DNA of 64,000 bases, taken from Phycisphaerae bacterium (lineage in GTDB: Bacteria; Planctomycetota; Phycisphaerae; Phycisphaerales; SM1A02). Below the pieces are notes generated by a model. It saw only the letters and a program-made list of their open reading frames with translations, was not told the origin of the DNA and did not search any database. Positions 1 through 10,384 of this stretch are shown here, one piece after another. Both the position numbers and the translations under genes were made by a program. Location of the stretch: assembly GCA_002716385.1 (NCBI GenBank), contig PBAX01000014.1, forward strand, positions 1 through 64,000, given 5' to 3'. The stretch's first letter is position 1, and each line of letters begins with the position of its first letter.

Positions 1-213
1 GATGGTGAGCGAGGTCCTGCCTTCGATTCGAACAGCCTCCTCATACTCCCCAGCCGTCACCAGGACCGTGCTGCCCTCGGGTGCCCACCGGGCTGCCCGA
101 GCCACCGTGAGATAGTCTCCACCACCGGCTGGATCAACGACATACGTATCGGCACAGGCCAATGATCCAAAGACCATCGTCAATGTGGCTGTCAGAGCGA
201 ACTTGTTCTTCAT
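1..213 (-). CDS. Truncated secreted right-handed beta-helix / pectinesterase-like protein (N-terminus only)
   Basis: Reverse strand reads MKNKFALTATLTMVFGSLACADTYVVDPAGGGDYLTVARAARWAPEGSTVLVTAGEYEEAVRIEGRTSLTI and runs off the window edge. Signal peptide plus the 'GGGDYLTVARA...GSTVLVTAGEYEE' pattern typical of DUF1565/pectin-lyase-fold proteins. Confidence 0.7.
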   Translation of the reverse strand, partial: MKNKFALTATLTMVFGSLACADTYVVDPAGGGDYLTVARAARWAPEGSTVLVTAGEYEEAVRIEGRTSLTI

Positions 214-462
214 GATTGGTTCCTTGCGGGGTTCTGGAGGTTTCAGGTCGGAAGTGGGCGATCTGCCCGCCTCCTGAAAACCCGCCTTTTCAGCATTGAA
301 AAGAGGCTCACGCCCTCTGTCTGAGGTATTCACGTCGCCTCGAGCACCTTTACCTATGAACCATCCACTCGCTTGTGTGACGGAAAGCAGGACATGCGCC
401 GTGCGACAGAACACCCCTCTGCAGTGCAGAGCTGGCACTGGTTCACAAGGTGAAATGACAGA

Positions 463-3039
463 TCAAGGGGTATCGATGATCCGGAGTTCCGCAATCTCAA
501 GCTCACCGGACTGCATCTGGATCATCGGACTGTTCTCGGCTTGCCGCGAATTCCCAGGCTGAAGCAAACTGCCCGATGACAACGGCACGCCATTGAGCAT
601 GACGGATAGGCTCGACTTCCCATCTTCTCTGGTCACCGATGCTTCGAGATTGAACCATGAGCCCGCCGCCACGAGATGCGTGGTGACTTCGTCCAGCCCC
701 GGGAGTGAACCCGTCGAAGGCTCACTCACCGCATCATGACCAAGATGGATCGCCAGACCATTTCCAAGATCGAGCCGAGCCATGGTTCCGGTCTTGTATC
801 GCATGCGAGCGGCAACCGTGAATGAATCCGGCAATGCCAGCCCCCATTGAAGAACGCCGGCTCCCGACAACTCGAGGCTTCCATCAGCCCGCACTTGCTT
901 CAGACCACCCATGCGTTTCGCATCAGCCATCGCCTGATCCGCGATCAGACTGGTTCCACCCCGTGGCAAGGATCGCTCCCTGGCATGGAAACGTATGTTG
1001 GAGATCCCACCCGGCCCGACATCGCCGAGTATTCGCATGGTGTCCGAGCCACCGTCACCGCCAGGCATCGGAAGATCGATCGCCTCGGCAATCGCAACAT
1101 CCTCAAGATAGATCCCCGCGATGCGACCTTGATCAACCTGACGCCCCTGCTCGTTGAACCTCGGCGTTTCATAATCGATTGAAAGCACCTGCCATTGCCC
1201 GGGGCCAAACCAGAACTCCACAGGCCACTCTCCGATGACTGTGTCATCGGAATCAAGAACACGAATCGTGGCGGAAGGAGGATCGGAGCCGTGATCCCGC
1301 AGAACCATGCGTGCACCGGATGGCAGACCAACACCGACTCCCCCACCTGATGGTAGGAAGGTCGAGAACTGCAATCGTCCATCGATGCCTCCCGTCGGAA
1401 GATCCATGTCTCCGGAAACCGGAGGGTCGTTCATGAGCAGACCATTGCCTGGCTGTGTCAGGAACTGACCATTCACATCCAGCTCTGCCGCTCCAAGGGC
1501 CCACCCGTCACCCTTCACCCGGTCCAATGGATCACCCCATGTCAACCGCACCCAGCCATCGAGGATTTCCGAACCACGTTCAAGTGGTGGCGCGACACGC
1601 ATTGCGATCATCGGCGTCTCGCTCGTCTGACCGGGCATCTGATTGACGGTATAGGAAAACTCGGGATGAAGAAGTTCATGACCATCACTGCTTCGAATAC
1701 CCTTGAAGCCCATCCGGACACAACGCCCCGCCTCGAGATCCGGTGTACGGACAATCAGACGGCGACGGTCCGGTGAGATGGTCAGGTCGACCACTTCAAG
1801 CGACTGCTTGTCCTGTTCCGGCGAGCCATACTCCCACCACCAGTTGTATCGATAGGTCCTCGCCTTCACATCCTCGGGCGTGATCTCGAGATCATCCGCC
1901 AGTGGCTGCGTGAACTCGATCTCGAATCCATCCGGCAGCAGATGAACCCGCTTCATCTCCATCGGCTCGACACCCGTCCATCGAATTCGACGAAGGCCGT
2001 ATCCGGGCTCCATTCCGCCCCAACCACGATTGGTCAATCCGGCATAGAGCATGTCGTCCGATCCGAACCTCACTCGACAGACCGATCCCACGCCCTTGCG
2101 AAACGGCCAGACGGCACCTTGATATTGACCATTGACCTTCTCGAGATCCGCTCTGAGAACCATTCCATTGGTCAGTTCCGCAACGAACATCTGTTCCTGA
2201 AACGGCCCGAATCCGCCAGCTGTCGTATCGGGAACCAGATTGCCCGCCGACCGTGACCAGTCGTAGGGAATCCAGATCGCCGCCGGCTTGCGCGACTCCG
2301 ATACGGGTTCGCGATCGCTTGGGATCTCCCCTCGACTCTGCCATTCATCCGTCCATCGGAGTGAATTGGGATGCCCGTAGAAACCACCTTCCTCGATGTG
2401 GAAGATGGGACACACCGGCATCCAGTCGCCTTGATTGTCGGTGGCGAACAGATCGCCTTCCATGTTCATGCCCAGACCACATGGACTTCGCAGACCACTG
2501 GCCATCGGCGTGACGGTTCCATCGGGCGAGACACGGAGCACCCAACCTCGCCAGGGGGTATCCGACTGACCATGCCACCACTCGGGATCCATGAAGCCGA
2601 CGTTGAGACTGACATAGAAGTTGCCCTGCTCGTCGACCGGAAGTCCGAAGGCGTACTCGTGATAGTTGTTCGACAGGCCCCAGTCCTGCGTGATCGTCTC
2701 GATTCGATCCACACGACGATCACCATCGATATCGACCAGCCGGGAGAGCTCTCCGCGTTGAACCACATGGATGTCGCCATCCACGACCTTCAAGCCGAGC
2801 CCTTCCGCCAATCCATCCGCGAAAAGATGCCAGGTCGCATCCGCCGGATTCTCGGCGTCCGGATTCTCGACGATCCAGACTCGACCGCGTCTGGTACTCA
2901 ATGCCAACGCCCCATCCGGCAACATGTCCAGGCCACCGATCTCGATCACCTCGCCATCCGGCGATGGAATGTTCTCGATCACGTAGTAATCGGATTCACT
3001 GGCTCCAATGACCAGACACATCGCGATCAACCAGCTCAT
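463..3039 (-). CDS. Secreted glucose/sorbosone dehydrogenase-like (PQQ-type beta-propeller) protein with C-terminal concanavalin-like region
   Basis: 858-aa ORF with signal peptide; 'LDMLPDGALALSTRRGRVWIVENP', 'ASGLRSPCGLGMNMEGDLFATDNQGDW' are typical of planctomycete membrane-bound dehydrogenase-like propellers. Confidence 0.7.
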   Translation of the reverse strand: MSWLIAMCLVIGASESDYYVIENIPSPDGEVIEIGGLDMLPDGALALSTRRGRVWIVENPDAENPADATWHLFADGLAEGLGLKVVDGDIHVVQRGELSRLVDIDGDRRVDRIETITQDWGLSNNYHEYAFGLPVDEQGNFYVSLNVGFMDPEWWHGQSDTPWRGWVLRVSPDGTVTPMASGLRSPCGLGMNMEGDLFATDNQGDWMPVCPIFHIEEGGFYGHPNSLRWTDEWQSRGEIPSDREPVSESRKPAAIWIPYDWSRSAGNLVPDTTAGGFGPFQEQMFVAELTNGMVLRADLEKVNGQYQGAVWPFRKGVGSVCRVRFGSDDMLYAGLTNRGWGGMEPGYGLRRIRWTGVEPMEMKRVHLLPDGFEIEFTQPLADDLEITPEDVKARTYRYNWWWEYGSPEQDKQSLEVVDLTISPDRRRLIVRTPDLEAGRCVRMGFKGIRSSDGHELLHPEFSYTVNQMPGQTSETPMIAMRVAPPLERGSEILDGWVRLTWGDPLDRVKGDGWALGAAELDVNGQFLTQPGNGLLMNDPPVSGDMDLPTGGIDGRLQFSTFLPSGGGVGVGLPSGARMVLRDHGSDPPSATIRVLDSDDTVIGEWPVEFWFGPGQWQVLSIDYETPRFNEQGRQVDQGRIAGIYLEDVAIAEAIDLPMPGGDGGSDTMRILGDVGPGGISNIRFHARERSLPRGGTSLIADQAMADAKRMGGLKQVRADGSLELSGAGVLQWGLALPDSFTVAARMRYKTGTMARLDLGNGLAIHLGHDAVSEPSTGSLPGLDEVTTHLVAAGSWFNLEASVTREDGKSSLSVMLNGVPLSSGSLLQPGNSRQAENSPMIQMQSGELEIAELRIIDTP

Positions 3040-4244
3040 GTAGACACCTCATCTTCGAGAAGCGTCCGCGACATCGAGTCGTCCCAGTCGGCGATCAGGA
3101 GTGTGACGATCTCGACTTCCTGATCGGTACCGCCGGCCACTACCGCGATGCTGGATCCATCCTGCTCATCAAGCGCGGCATTCCGAAGACCCGTCAACTC
3201 GACCAGCCCATCGGGCCCGAGGGTCCGATACCAGACAACCCCCTTCGAGTCGCGACCGATCTCCTTCGGTTCTCCGACAAGATGAAGATTGATTCCGACC
3301 TTCAGATTCTTCGGGTTTCCAAACCGGAATGATCTGGCATAACCGGACAATGGGCCGATCGTGATGGCACGACCGGCCTCCTCGACGGCGATGTCCGAAT
3401 CGTCCAACAACTGTTCGATGACAATCGTGTCCGATTCAAACGCTGTGCCCTTGAGAACGGATCGAACCGGTCTGCCATCCACAAGGAAGGACGCATCGGG
3501 TCCCCCATCATCGATCAGTCGAACCAGTCGGCCCTGGGGAAGCAGGGGCTCCCCACTTCTGCCGTCCCAGTTGCGAAGCTGGACGAAGCCGCCTTGCCGG
3601 ACCGCCAACAGACGAACATCATCCACCCGGTACTCCCAGCTCAGACCATCGGTGCCACCGGCAATGATGCCTCGAGGATGCGATGGAAGATCCGCTCCAA
3701 GTGATGCCAGTTCACCCCGAACCACCCTGGGCCGATCGGTGATCACCATCTGCGTGGCATCGGGATCCGACTTGATGATCGGAGGGCCCAGCGACTGGAC
3801 ATATCTGGCGATCGATCGTCGCTGAGCAGGTGTGAAGGTCTGCTTGAATCCGGGCATGGGTGTCCCGGGAATACCCGAGGCGATGACACGCTCGATCGCG
3901 GGCAGCGTGTTTCCGAAGGAGAAGCCCCCATCCTTGAAGGAACGGGCAGGCCGATCGAGAACCAGATCCCCTTTGCCGGAACCATCGGCCCCATGGCAAC
4001 TTGCGCAGTTGGCCAAAAACAACAAGCGGCCAGATACTGGCCGCATGGAGGTTGAAATGACTTGATTGCCGCCCGGTGGATCAGTCGTCGTATTGGTGTT
4101 CCGAGGAGCCAGATGGGATGGCTGAGGCATGATCGGATCGGGTGCGGTGCCCCACCAACTGACCGCGAAGATCGCAAAGGCCAGCACCGGAGCCAGAACG
4201 AAGGTGCAGACCAGGCTGACGACGATTTCCTTCATGGGCGGCAT
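3036..4244 (-). CDS. Membrane-anchored c-type cytochrome protein
   Basis: N-terminal TM helix, CASCHGADGSGKGD heme-binding motif followed by 'GTPMPGFKQTFTPAQRRSIARYVQSL'. 4-bp overlap with the downstream dehydrogenase-like ORF. Confidence 0.75.
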   Translation of the reverse strand: MPPMKEIVVSLVCTFVLAPVLAFAIFAVSWWGTAPDPIMPQPSHLAPRNTNTTTDPPGGNQVISTSMRPVSGRLLFLANCASCHGADGSGKGDLVLDRPARSFKDGGFSFGNTLPAIERVIASGIPGTPMPGFKQTFTPAQRRSIARYVQSLGPPIIKSDPDATQMVITDRPRVVRGELASLGADLPSHPRGIIAGGTDGLSWEYRVDDVRLLAVRQGGFVQLRNWDGRSGEPLLPQGRLVRLIDDGGPDASFLVDGRPVRSVLKGTAFESDTIVIEQLLDDSDIAVEEAGRAITIGPLSGYARSFRFGNPKNLKVGINLHLVGEPKEIGRDSKGVVWYRTLGPDGLVELTGLRNAALDEQDGSSIAVVAGGTDQEVEIVTLLIADWDDSMSRTLLEDEVST

Positions 4245-4273
4245 TGTACCTATTTATGGAATCTGGGCCCGGG

Positions 4274-4654
4274 TCAGGCCGAGAAGCTGCTTCCACAGCC
4301 ACAGGTGCTGGTGGCGTTCGGATTGTTGAAGACGAAGCCACGACCCATGATTTCATCCTTGAAATCGATCTCGGTGCCATTGAGATAGAGATAGGACTTG
4401 GGATCACAGACCACGCGAATCGCGAATTCCCCCTCCAAGGCCTCTTCTTCCTGAGCCTGAGGGAACTCGAAGGCGTATTCCCACGTCTCATCGGATTCCT
4501 TGGTGTTCTCCGTGAGGTCCAGGAGATAGTTGAATCCGGAGCATCCACCACCTTTGACACCCACGCGGAGACGGATGCTTTCGGCCGCAAGTTCCTGCTG
4601 CTTGATGATCGAGGCAATCTCACGGGCAGCGGTCTCAGTGACTGTGACTGGCAT
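4274..4654 (-). CDS. sufA: HesB/IscA/SufA-family Fe-S cluster assembly protein
   Basis: 'LRVGVKGGGCSGFNYLL' and C-terminal 'TCGCGSSF' conserved Cys motifs; divergent from sufB. Confidence 0.9.
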   Translation of the reverse strand: MPVTVTETAAREIASIIKQQELAAESIRLRVGVKGGGCSGFNYLLDLTENTKESDETWEYAFEFPQAQEEEALEGEFAIRVVCDPKSYLYLNGTEIDFKDEIMGRGFVFNNPNATSTCGCGSSFSA

Positions 4655-4753
4655 GAATGTGTTCCTTATCAGGTCCTGGGAAGGGTCGATTTCCTCAAAT
4701 CGGCTTAGCCACTAATTATAGCTCCAAAAACAGGCCTGAAACATCCCAAAGCA

Positions 4754-4766
4754 TAGAATGATTCTA
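4754..4766. promoter_or_regulatory. Perfect 6-1-6 dyad TAGAAT-G-ATTCTA in the sufA/sufB divergent intergenic region (candidate operator)
   Basis: Direct reading: both arms are exact reverse complements. A TATAAT for sufA lies on the minus strand at 4720-4715 and TACAAT for sufB at 4777-4782. Confidence 0.45.
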
Positions 4767-4778
4767 ATCTGGCAATTA

Positions 4779-4801
4779 CAATCTCAGCCTCGATGAGATT
4801 G
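4779..4801. promoter_or_regulatory. Inverted repeat CAATCTCA-N7-TGAGATTG upstream of sufB (leader hairpin or operator)
   Basis: 8-bp perfect arms with a 7-nt spacer. Confidence 0.4.
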
Positions 4802-4833
4802 ACGCAATCTGTCCCCATTTGGAGCCTCAGACC

Positions 4834-6297
<1,464 letters not shown>

Positions 6298-6339
6298 CGC
6301 CGGGAAATCGAATCAAGTTTCACGAAAGAAACAGAACAC

Positions 6340-7098
6340 ATGCTTGAGATCAAGAACCTACACGCATCGATTGAAGACACTCCGATTCTCAGAGGAATCG
6401 ATCTGACCATAGAAGATGGCAAGGTGCATTCCATCATGGGCCCCAACGGCTCGGGAAAGAGCACGCTCGCCAAGGTGCTCGCCGGCGACGAAGCCTACGA
6501 GGTCACCGAGGGGTCGATCATCCTCAACGGCGAGGATCTCCTTGAACTCGATCCGCATGAGCGGGCAGCCGCTGGACTCTTCATGGCGTTCCAGTATCCC
6601 GTCGAGATTCCCGGAGTGACCATGAAGTACTTCCTTCGAACCGCCATCAACTCCGTACGCAAGTATCGCGAGCAGTCCGAACTCGACGCCTACGAGTTCC
6701 TGAGCATGGTGAAGGAACGTGCCGCGATGGTCGAGCTCGACACGGATCTGCTCGACAGACCGGTCAACGGCGGCTTCTCCGGCGGCGAGAAGAAGCGAGC
6801 AGAGATCTTCCAGATGGCCATGCTCGAACCGACGGCCTGCATCCTGGACGAGACCGATTCGGGCCTCGACATCGACGCCCTTCGAATCGTCGCGGACGGC
6901 GTCAACAAGATGAGAGCCGACAATCGATCCTTCCTCGTCATCACCCACTATCAACGATTGCTCAGCTACATCGTTCCCGATGTCGTCCATGTACTTGTCG
7001 ATGGACGCATCGTCCGCACCGGAGGCAAGGATCTTGCCCTGGAACTCGAGGAGCATGGCTACGCTCCGATCGAAGCCGAACACGCCATTGATGCCTGA
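6340..7098 (+). CDS. sufC: Fe-S cluster assembly ATPase SufC
   Basis: Walker A 'GPNGSGKSTLAK', signature 'GGFSGGEKKRAEIFQM', 'LDETDSGLDIDAL'. Confidence 0.97.
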   Translation: MLEIKNLHASIEDTPILRGIDLTIEDGKVHSIMGPNGSGKSTLAKVLAGDEAYEVTEGSIILNGEDLLELDPHERAAAGLFMAFQYPVEIPGVTMKYFLRTAINSVRKYREQSELDAYEFLSMVKERAAMVELDTDLLDRPVNGGFSGGEKKRAEIFQMAMLEPTACILDETDSGLDIDALRIVADGVNKMRADNRSFLVITHYQRLLSYIVPDVVHVLVDGRIVRTGGKDLALELEEHGYAPIEAEHAIDA

Positions 7099-8428
7099 GC
7101 TGGAAACACCAATGTCCACCATGACCACCTCACCACATGCCAATCTGAACATGCGACTTCAGGACATCCCTGAGGATGCACTGACATCACTGCGAACGGA
7201 AGCCAACGAGTCCTTTCAGAAGATGGGCTGGCCTTCCATGCGGGATGAAGCATGGCGATACACGGACACGAGAAAGATCGCGAGCACCGAATTCTCCACA
7301 GCGGACCCCGGTGCCTCGGTCGAGATCGATCGACTCGCCCCATACATGCTTGGTCAAGACATGCCTCGCATGATCTTCGTCGACGGGATCTATCAACCCA
7401 GTCTCTCGACCGCCGAATCGAGCAGCGAGGTCAGAATTGATCGGATCGCCGATGTCATCGCCAGTGAACCCGACCGGCTCATGGAGCGGCTCGCCGCCCA
7501 TGCGCAATGGAAGGATGACCCTGCCAACGCCCTGTCCACCATGATGCTCACCGATGGCGTGATGGTGGAGATCGCCGCCGGCGCCGACATGACGTCACCG
7601 ATCCACGTCATCTACTACTCCAGTGGTGGTGACCAGCCGATCTCGATCCATCCACGAATCCTCGTCGTGGCCGGCGACGGATCCAGCGGCACCGTCATCG
7701 AGACGCATGCAGGCGATACCGACAACACGATTCTGACGGCGCCCGTCACCGAACTGATCGCCGGCGACAACGTCAATCTCGACCATTACAGGATGATTCG
7801 CGAAGGCAGCAACACCTCCCATCTGGGCGATCTCGCCATGCATCAGGGGGCCTCTTCGGAGGTGTCCTCGTGCGTACTGGCATTCGACGGGCCGCTCATC
7901 CGAAGTCGGATGCGAGCGACACTTGCGGGTGAACACGGCAACGCCATCCTTCATGGTCTCGCCCTTGGACATGACACACGCCATGTCGAGAACCTGCTTC
8001 GCGTCAACCACATGGTTCCCAACTGTCGAAGTCGCGAGGAATTCAAGCATGTGCTTGACGACAAGTCCTCCGCAGCCTTCACCGGACGCATCTACGTGGC
8101 CGAAGGCGCCCAGAAGACGGACGCGGTCCAGACCAACCGGAATCTGGTACTCACCAAGACCGGCAAGGCGGTCGCCAGACCACAGCTCGAGATCTACGCC
8201 GACGACGTGAAATGCACCCATGGTGCAACGACCGGGGAACTGGATCCTGAAGCCATGTTCTATCTTCAGGCTCGAGGCGTGCCCGCCGATGCCGCTCGTG
8301 GAATGCTGATCCAGGCGTTCGCAGGTGAAATACTCGATGATGTCCGACCACAAGCCCTGCGGGAACAGGCCATGATGCTGCTTCGAGATCGATTGCCAGC
8401 GGCCGAACATCTCGCCATGATCGATTGA
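7091..8428 (+). CDS. sufD: Fe-S cluster assembly protein SufD (ATG 7091 overlaps the sufC stop; ATG 7112 is an alternative start)
   Basis: SufB/SufD core: 'NRNLVLTKTGKAVARPQLEIYADDVKCTHGATTGELDPEAMFYLQARGVP'. Confidence 0.95.
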   Translation: MPELETPMSTMTTSPHANLNMRLQDIPEDALTSLRTEANESFQKMGWPSMRDEAWRYTDTRKIASTEFSTADPGASVEIDRLAPYMLGQDMPRMIFVDGIYQPSLSTAESSSEVRIDRIADVIASEPDRLMERLAAHAQWKDDPANALSTMMLTDGVMVEIAAGADMTSPIHVIYYSSGGDQPISIHPRILVVAGDGSSGTVIETHAGDTDNTILTAPVTELIAGDNVNLDHYRMIREGSNTSHLGDLAMHQGASSEVSSCVLAFDGPLIRSRMRATLAGEHGNAILHGLALGHDTRHVENLLRVNHMVPNCRSREEFKHVLDDKSSAAFTGRIYVAEGAQKTDAVQTNRNLVLTKTGKAVARPQLEIYADDVKCTHGATTGELDPEAMFYLQARGVPADAARGMLIQAFAGEILDDVRPQALREQAMMLLRDRLPAAEHLAMID

Positions 8429-9659
8429 TCGGAGCATCCCCATTCTCGATGTCGCTTCCATCCGTGCCCAGTTCCCGGTGCTTGAGCGGTCCGTACACGG
8501 CAAACCGCTCGTCTATCTTGACAGCGCGGCGACGACTCCCAAACCGCAGGCGGTCATCGATGCCATCGATGCCCATTATTCGATGGGAACCGCCAACGTC
8601 CATCGCGCCGCACATGAACTGAGTGTCGAAGCCACCGAGGCATTCGAATCGGCCAGACGACGGATCGGTGAATTCATCAAGGCCGACTCCTCGAACGAGA
8701 TCATCTTCACCCGAAGCGCCACGGAAGCCATCAATCTGGTCGCCAATGCGTGGGGAACGAGTTCGCTCGAGCAAGGCGATGAGATCCTGATCACCGCCAT
8801 GGAACATCATGCCAACATCGTCCCCTGGCAACTGCTCCAGGAACGACTGGGCATCGAACTCAAGGTCATCCCGATCGATGGCGACGGCATGCTTTCGCTC
8901 GATGATGTGAAGTCGCTTCTGGGCAGCCGGACACGATTGCTCTCGGCGACATGGGTGTCGAATGCGACCGGAACGGTGAATCCTATTCACGAGATGGTCG
9001 CGATGGCACGCGAAGCCGGTGTCGCCACTCTGGTCGATGCCACCCAGGCACTGCCCCACCAGCCCGTCGATGTGCAGTCCCTGGGATCGGACTTCATCGT
9101 GTTCTCCGGACACAAGATGTACGGCCCGACCGGAATCGGATGTCTCTGGGGCCGGGAAGCGATGCTCGAGGCGATGCCACCCTGGCAGGGTGGCGGCGAC
9201 ATGATCGAACAGGTCACCTTCGACAAGACGACCTTCAACCGGCTGCCGTGGAAATTCGAAGCCGGCACTCCGCACATCGCCGGCGCCATCGGACTGGGCG
9301 CCGCCGTCGACTGGCTCTCCAATCTCGGCATGGAAGCGGTCGCTGCCAGTGAAGCGGCATTGGTGGAGAAGCTCGCCGCCACGCTGGATGCGATTCCACG
9401 AGTCGATCTGATCGGCAGACCCACCCACCGAGCTGCCGCCGTCTCATTCATGGTCGAAGGCCTGCATCCACATGATGTCGGGACCATGCTCGATCAGCAT
9501 GGGGTGGCGATCCGGACCGGACACCACTGTGCGCAACCGACCATGCAGCATTTCAATGTACCCGCAACAGCAAGGGCCTCACTGGGCGTCTTCAACGACG
9601 ACTCCGACATCGAGGCTCTGGACAAGGCGCTTCGTCGCGTGATCGAGGTATTCGGATGA
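8424..9659 (+). CDS. sufS: Cysteine desulfurase SufS (track start is GTG 8478; similarity appears to extend upstream, possibly to ATT 8424)
   Basis: 'LVYLDSAATTPKPQAVIDAI', PLP-lysine region 'VFSGHKMYGPTGIGCLWGR', active-site 'RTGHHCAQPTM'. Upstream in-frame codons read IPILDVASIRAQFPVLERSVHGKP. Confidence 0.93.
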   Translation: MDRSIPILDVASIRAQFPVLERSVHGKPLVYLDSAATTPKPQAVIDAIDAHYSMGTANVHRAAHELSVEATEAFESARRRIGEFIKADSSNEIIFTRSATEAINLVANAWGTSSLEQGDEILITAMEHHANIVPWQLLQERLGIELKVIPIDGDGMLSLDDVKSLLGSRTRLLSATWVSNATGTVNPIHEMVAMAREAGVATLVDATQALPHQPVDVQSLGSDFIVFSGHKMYGPTGIGCLWGREAMLEAMPPWQGGGDMIEQVTFDKTTFNRLPWKFEAGTPHIAGAIGLGAAVDWLSNLGMEAVAASEAALVEKLAATLDAIPRVDLIGRPTHRAAAVSFMVEGLHPHDVGTMLDQHGVAIRTGHHCAQPTMQHFNVPATARASLGVFNDDSDIEALDKALRRVIEVFG

Positions 9660-10045
9660 GCGAACAACAGGCAGAACTCAACGATCGAATCGTGAAGGCC
9701 ATGCGAACGGTCCACGATCCCGAGATCCCGGTCAACATCCATGATCTGGGCCTCATCTACTCCGTGGACATACAGGATGGTGGCAAGGTCGCGATCCAGA
9801 TGACCCTGACGACCCCCAACTGCCCGATGGCCGAAGTGATACCCGGGCAGGTGCAGGCCGCCGTCGCAGCCGTCGATGGCGTTTCGGACGTCAGTGTCGA
9901 GCTCGTCTGGGAACCCACATGGGAACCCGAGATGATGTCCGAGGTGGCCAGACTGGAACTCGACTTCACGGGGAAATTCGATCCTGCCAAGTTCATGAAG
10001 AAGAGTCCGACTCAACTTTCAATCAACCGCAAGAAGCAGGGCTGA
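9656..10045 (+). CDS. sufT: MIP18/DUF59-family (SufT-like) Fe-S assembly factor
   Basis: 'VKAMRTVHDPEIPVNIHDLGLIYSVDIQDGGKVAIQMTLTTPNCPMAEVIPGQVQAAV' DUF59 motif; 4-bp overlap with sufS. Confidence 0.88.
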   Translation: MSEQQAELNDRIVKAMRTVHDPEIPVNIHDLGLIYSVDIQDGGKVAIQMTLTTPNCPMAEVIPGQVQAAVAAVDGVSDVSVELVWEPTWEPEMMSEVARLELDFTGKFDPAKFMKKSPTQLSINRKKQG

Positions 10046-10052
10046 ACGACCG

Positions 10053-10361
10053 ATGGCCGAATTCCACAAAGCCGCGACTGTCGCCGATGTCGCACCGGGA
10101 ACCGTCATCTGCGTAGAGGTGGCCGGAACGAGAGTCGCACTCTACAACCTCGATGGCGAGATCTACGCCACATCGCCATCCTGCACCCATGTCGAGGCGG
10201 ATCTGAGTGAAGGATTCATCGAGGATGACGAGATCGTCTGTCCACTCCACTTCGCGAGCTTCAACATTCGAACCGGCGAAGCCGGCGGGCCACCCGCCGA
10301 CGGGGACCTGACCACCTACCCTGTGCGAGTCAATGACGGCGAGATCGAAGTCGAGATCTGA
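10053..10361 (+). CDS. Rieske-type [2Fe-2S] ferredoxin
   Basis: 'CTHVEADLSEG...VCPLHFASFNIRTGE': C-x-H ... C-x2-H Rieske ligands. Confidence 0.9.
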   Translation: MAEFHKAATVADVAPGTVICVEVAGTRVALYNLDGEIYATSPSCTHVEADLSEGFIEDDEIVCPLHFASFNIRTGEAGGPPADGDLTTYPVRVNDGEIEVEI

Positions 10362-10384
10362 TCCTGACGACGAAGAGGCTCGAA

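Noticed and set aside
6358-9428. Large minus-strand ORFs (264, 302, 425 aa) across sufC-sufS
   Set aside because: Antisense shadows of well-supported suf genes; no domain signatures.
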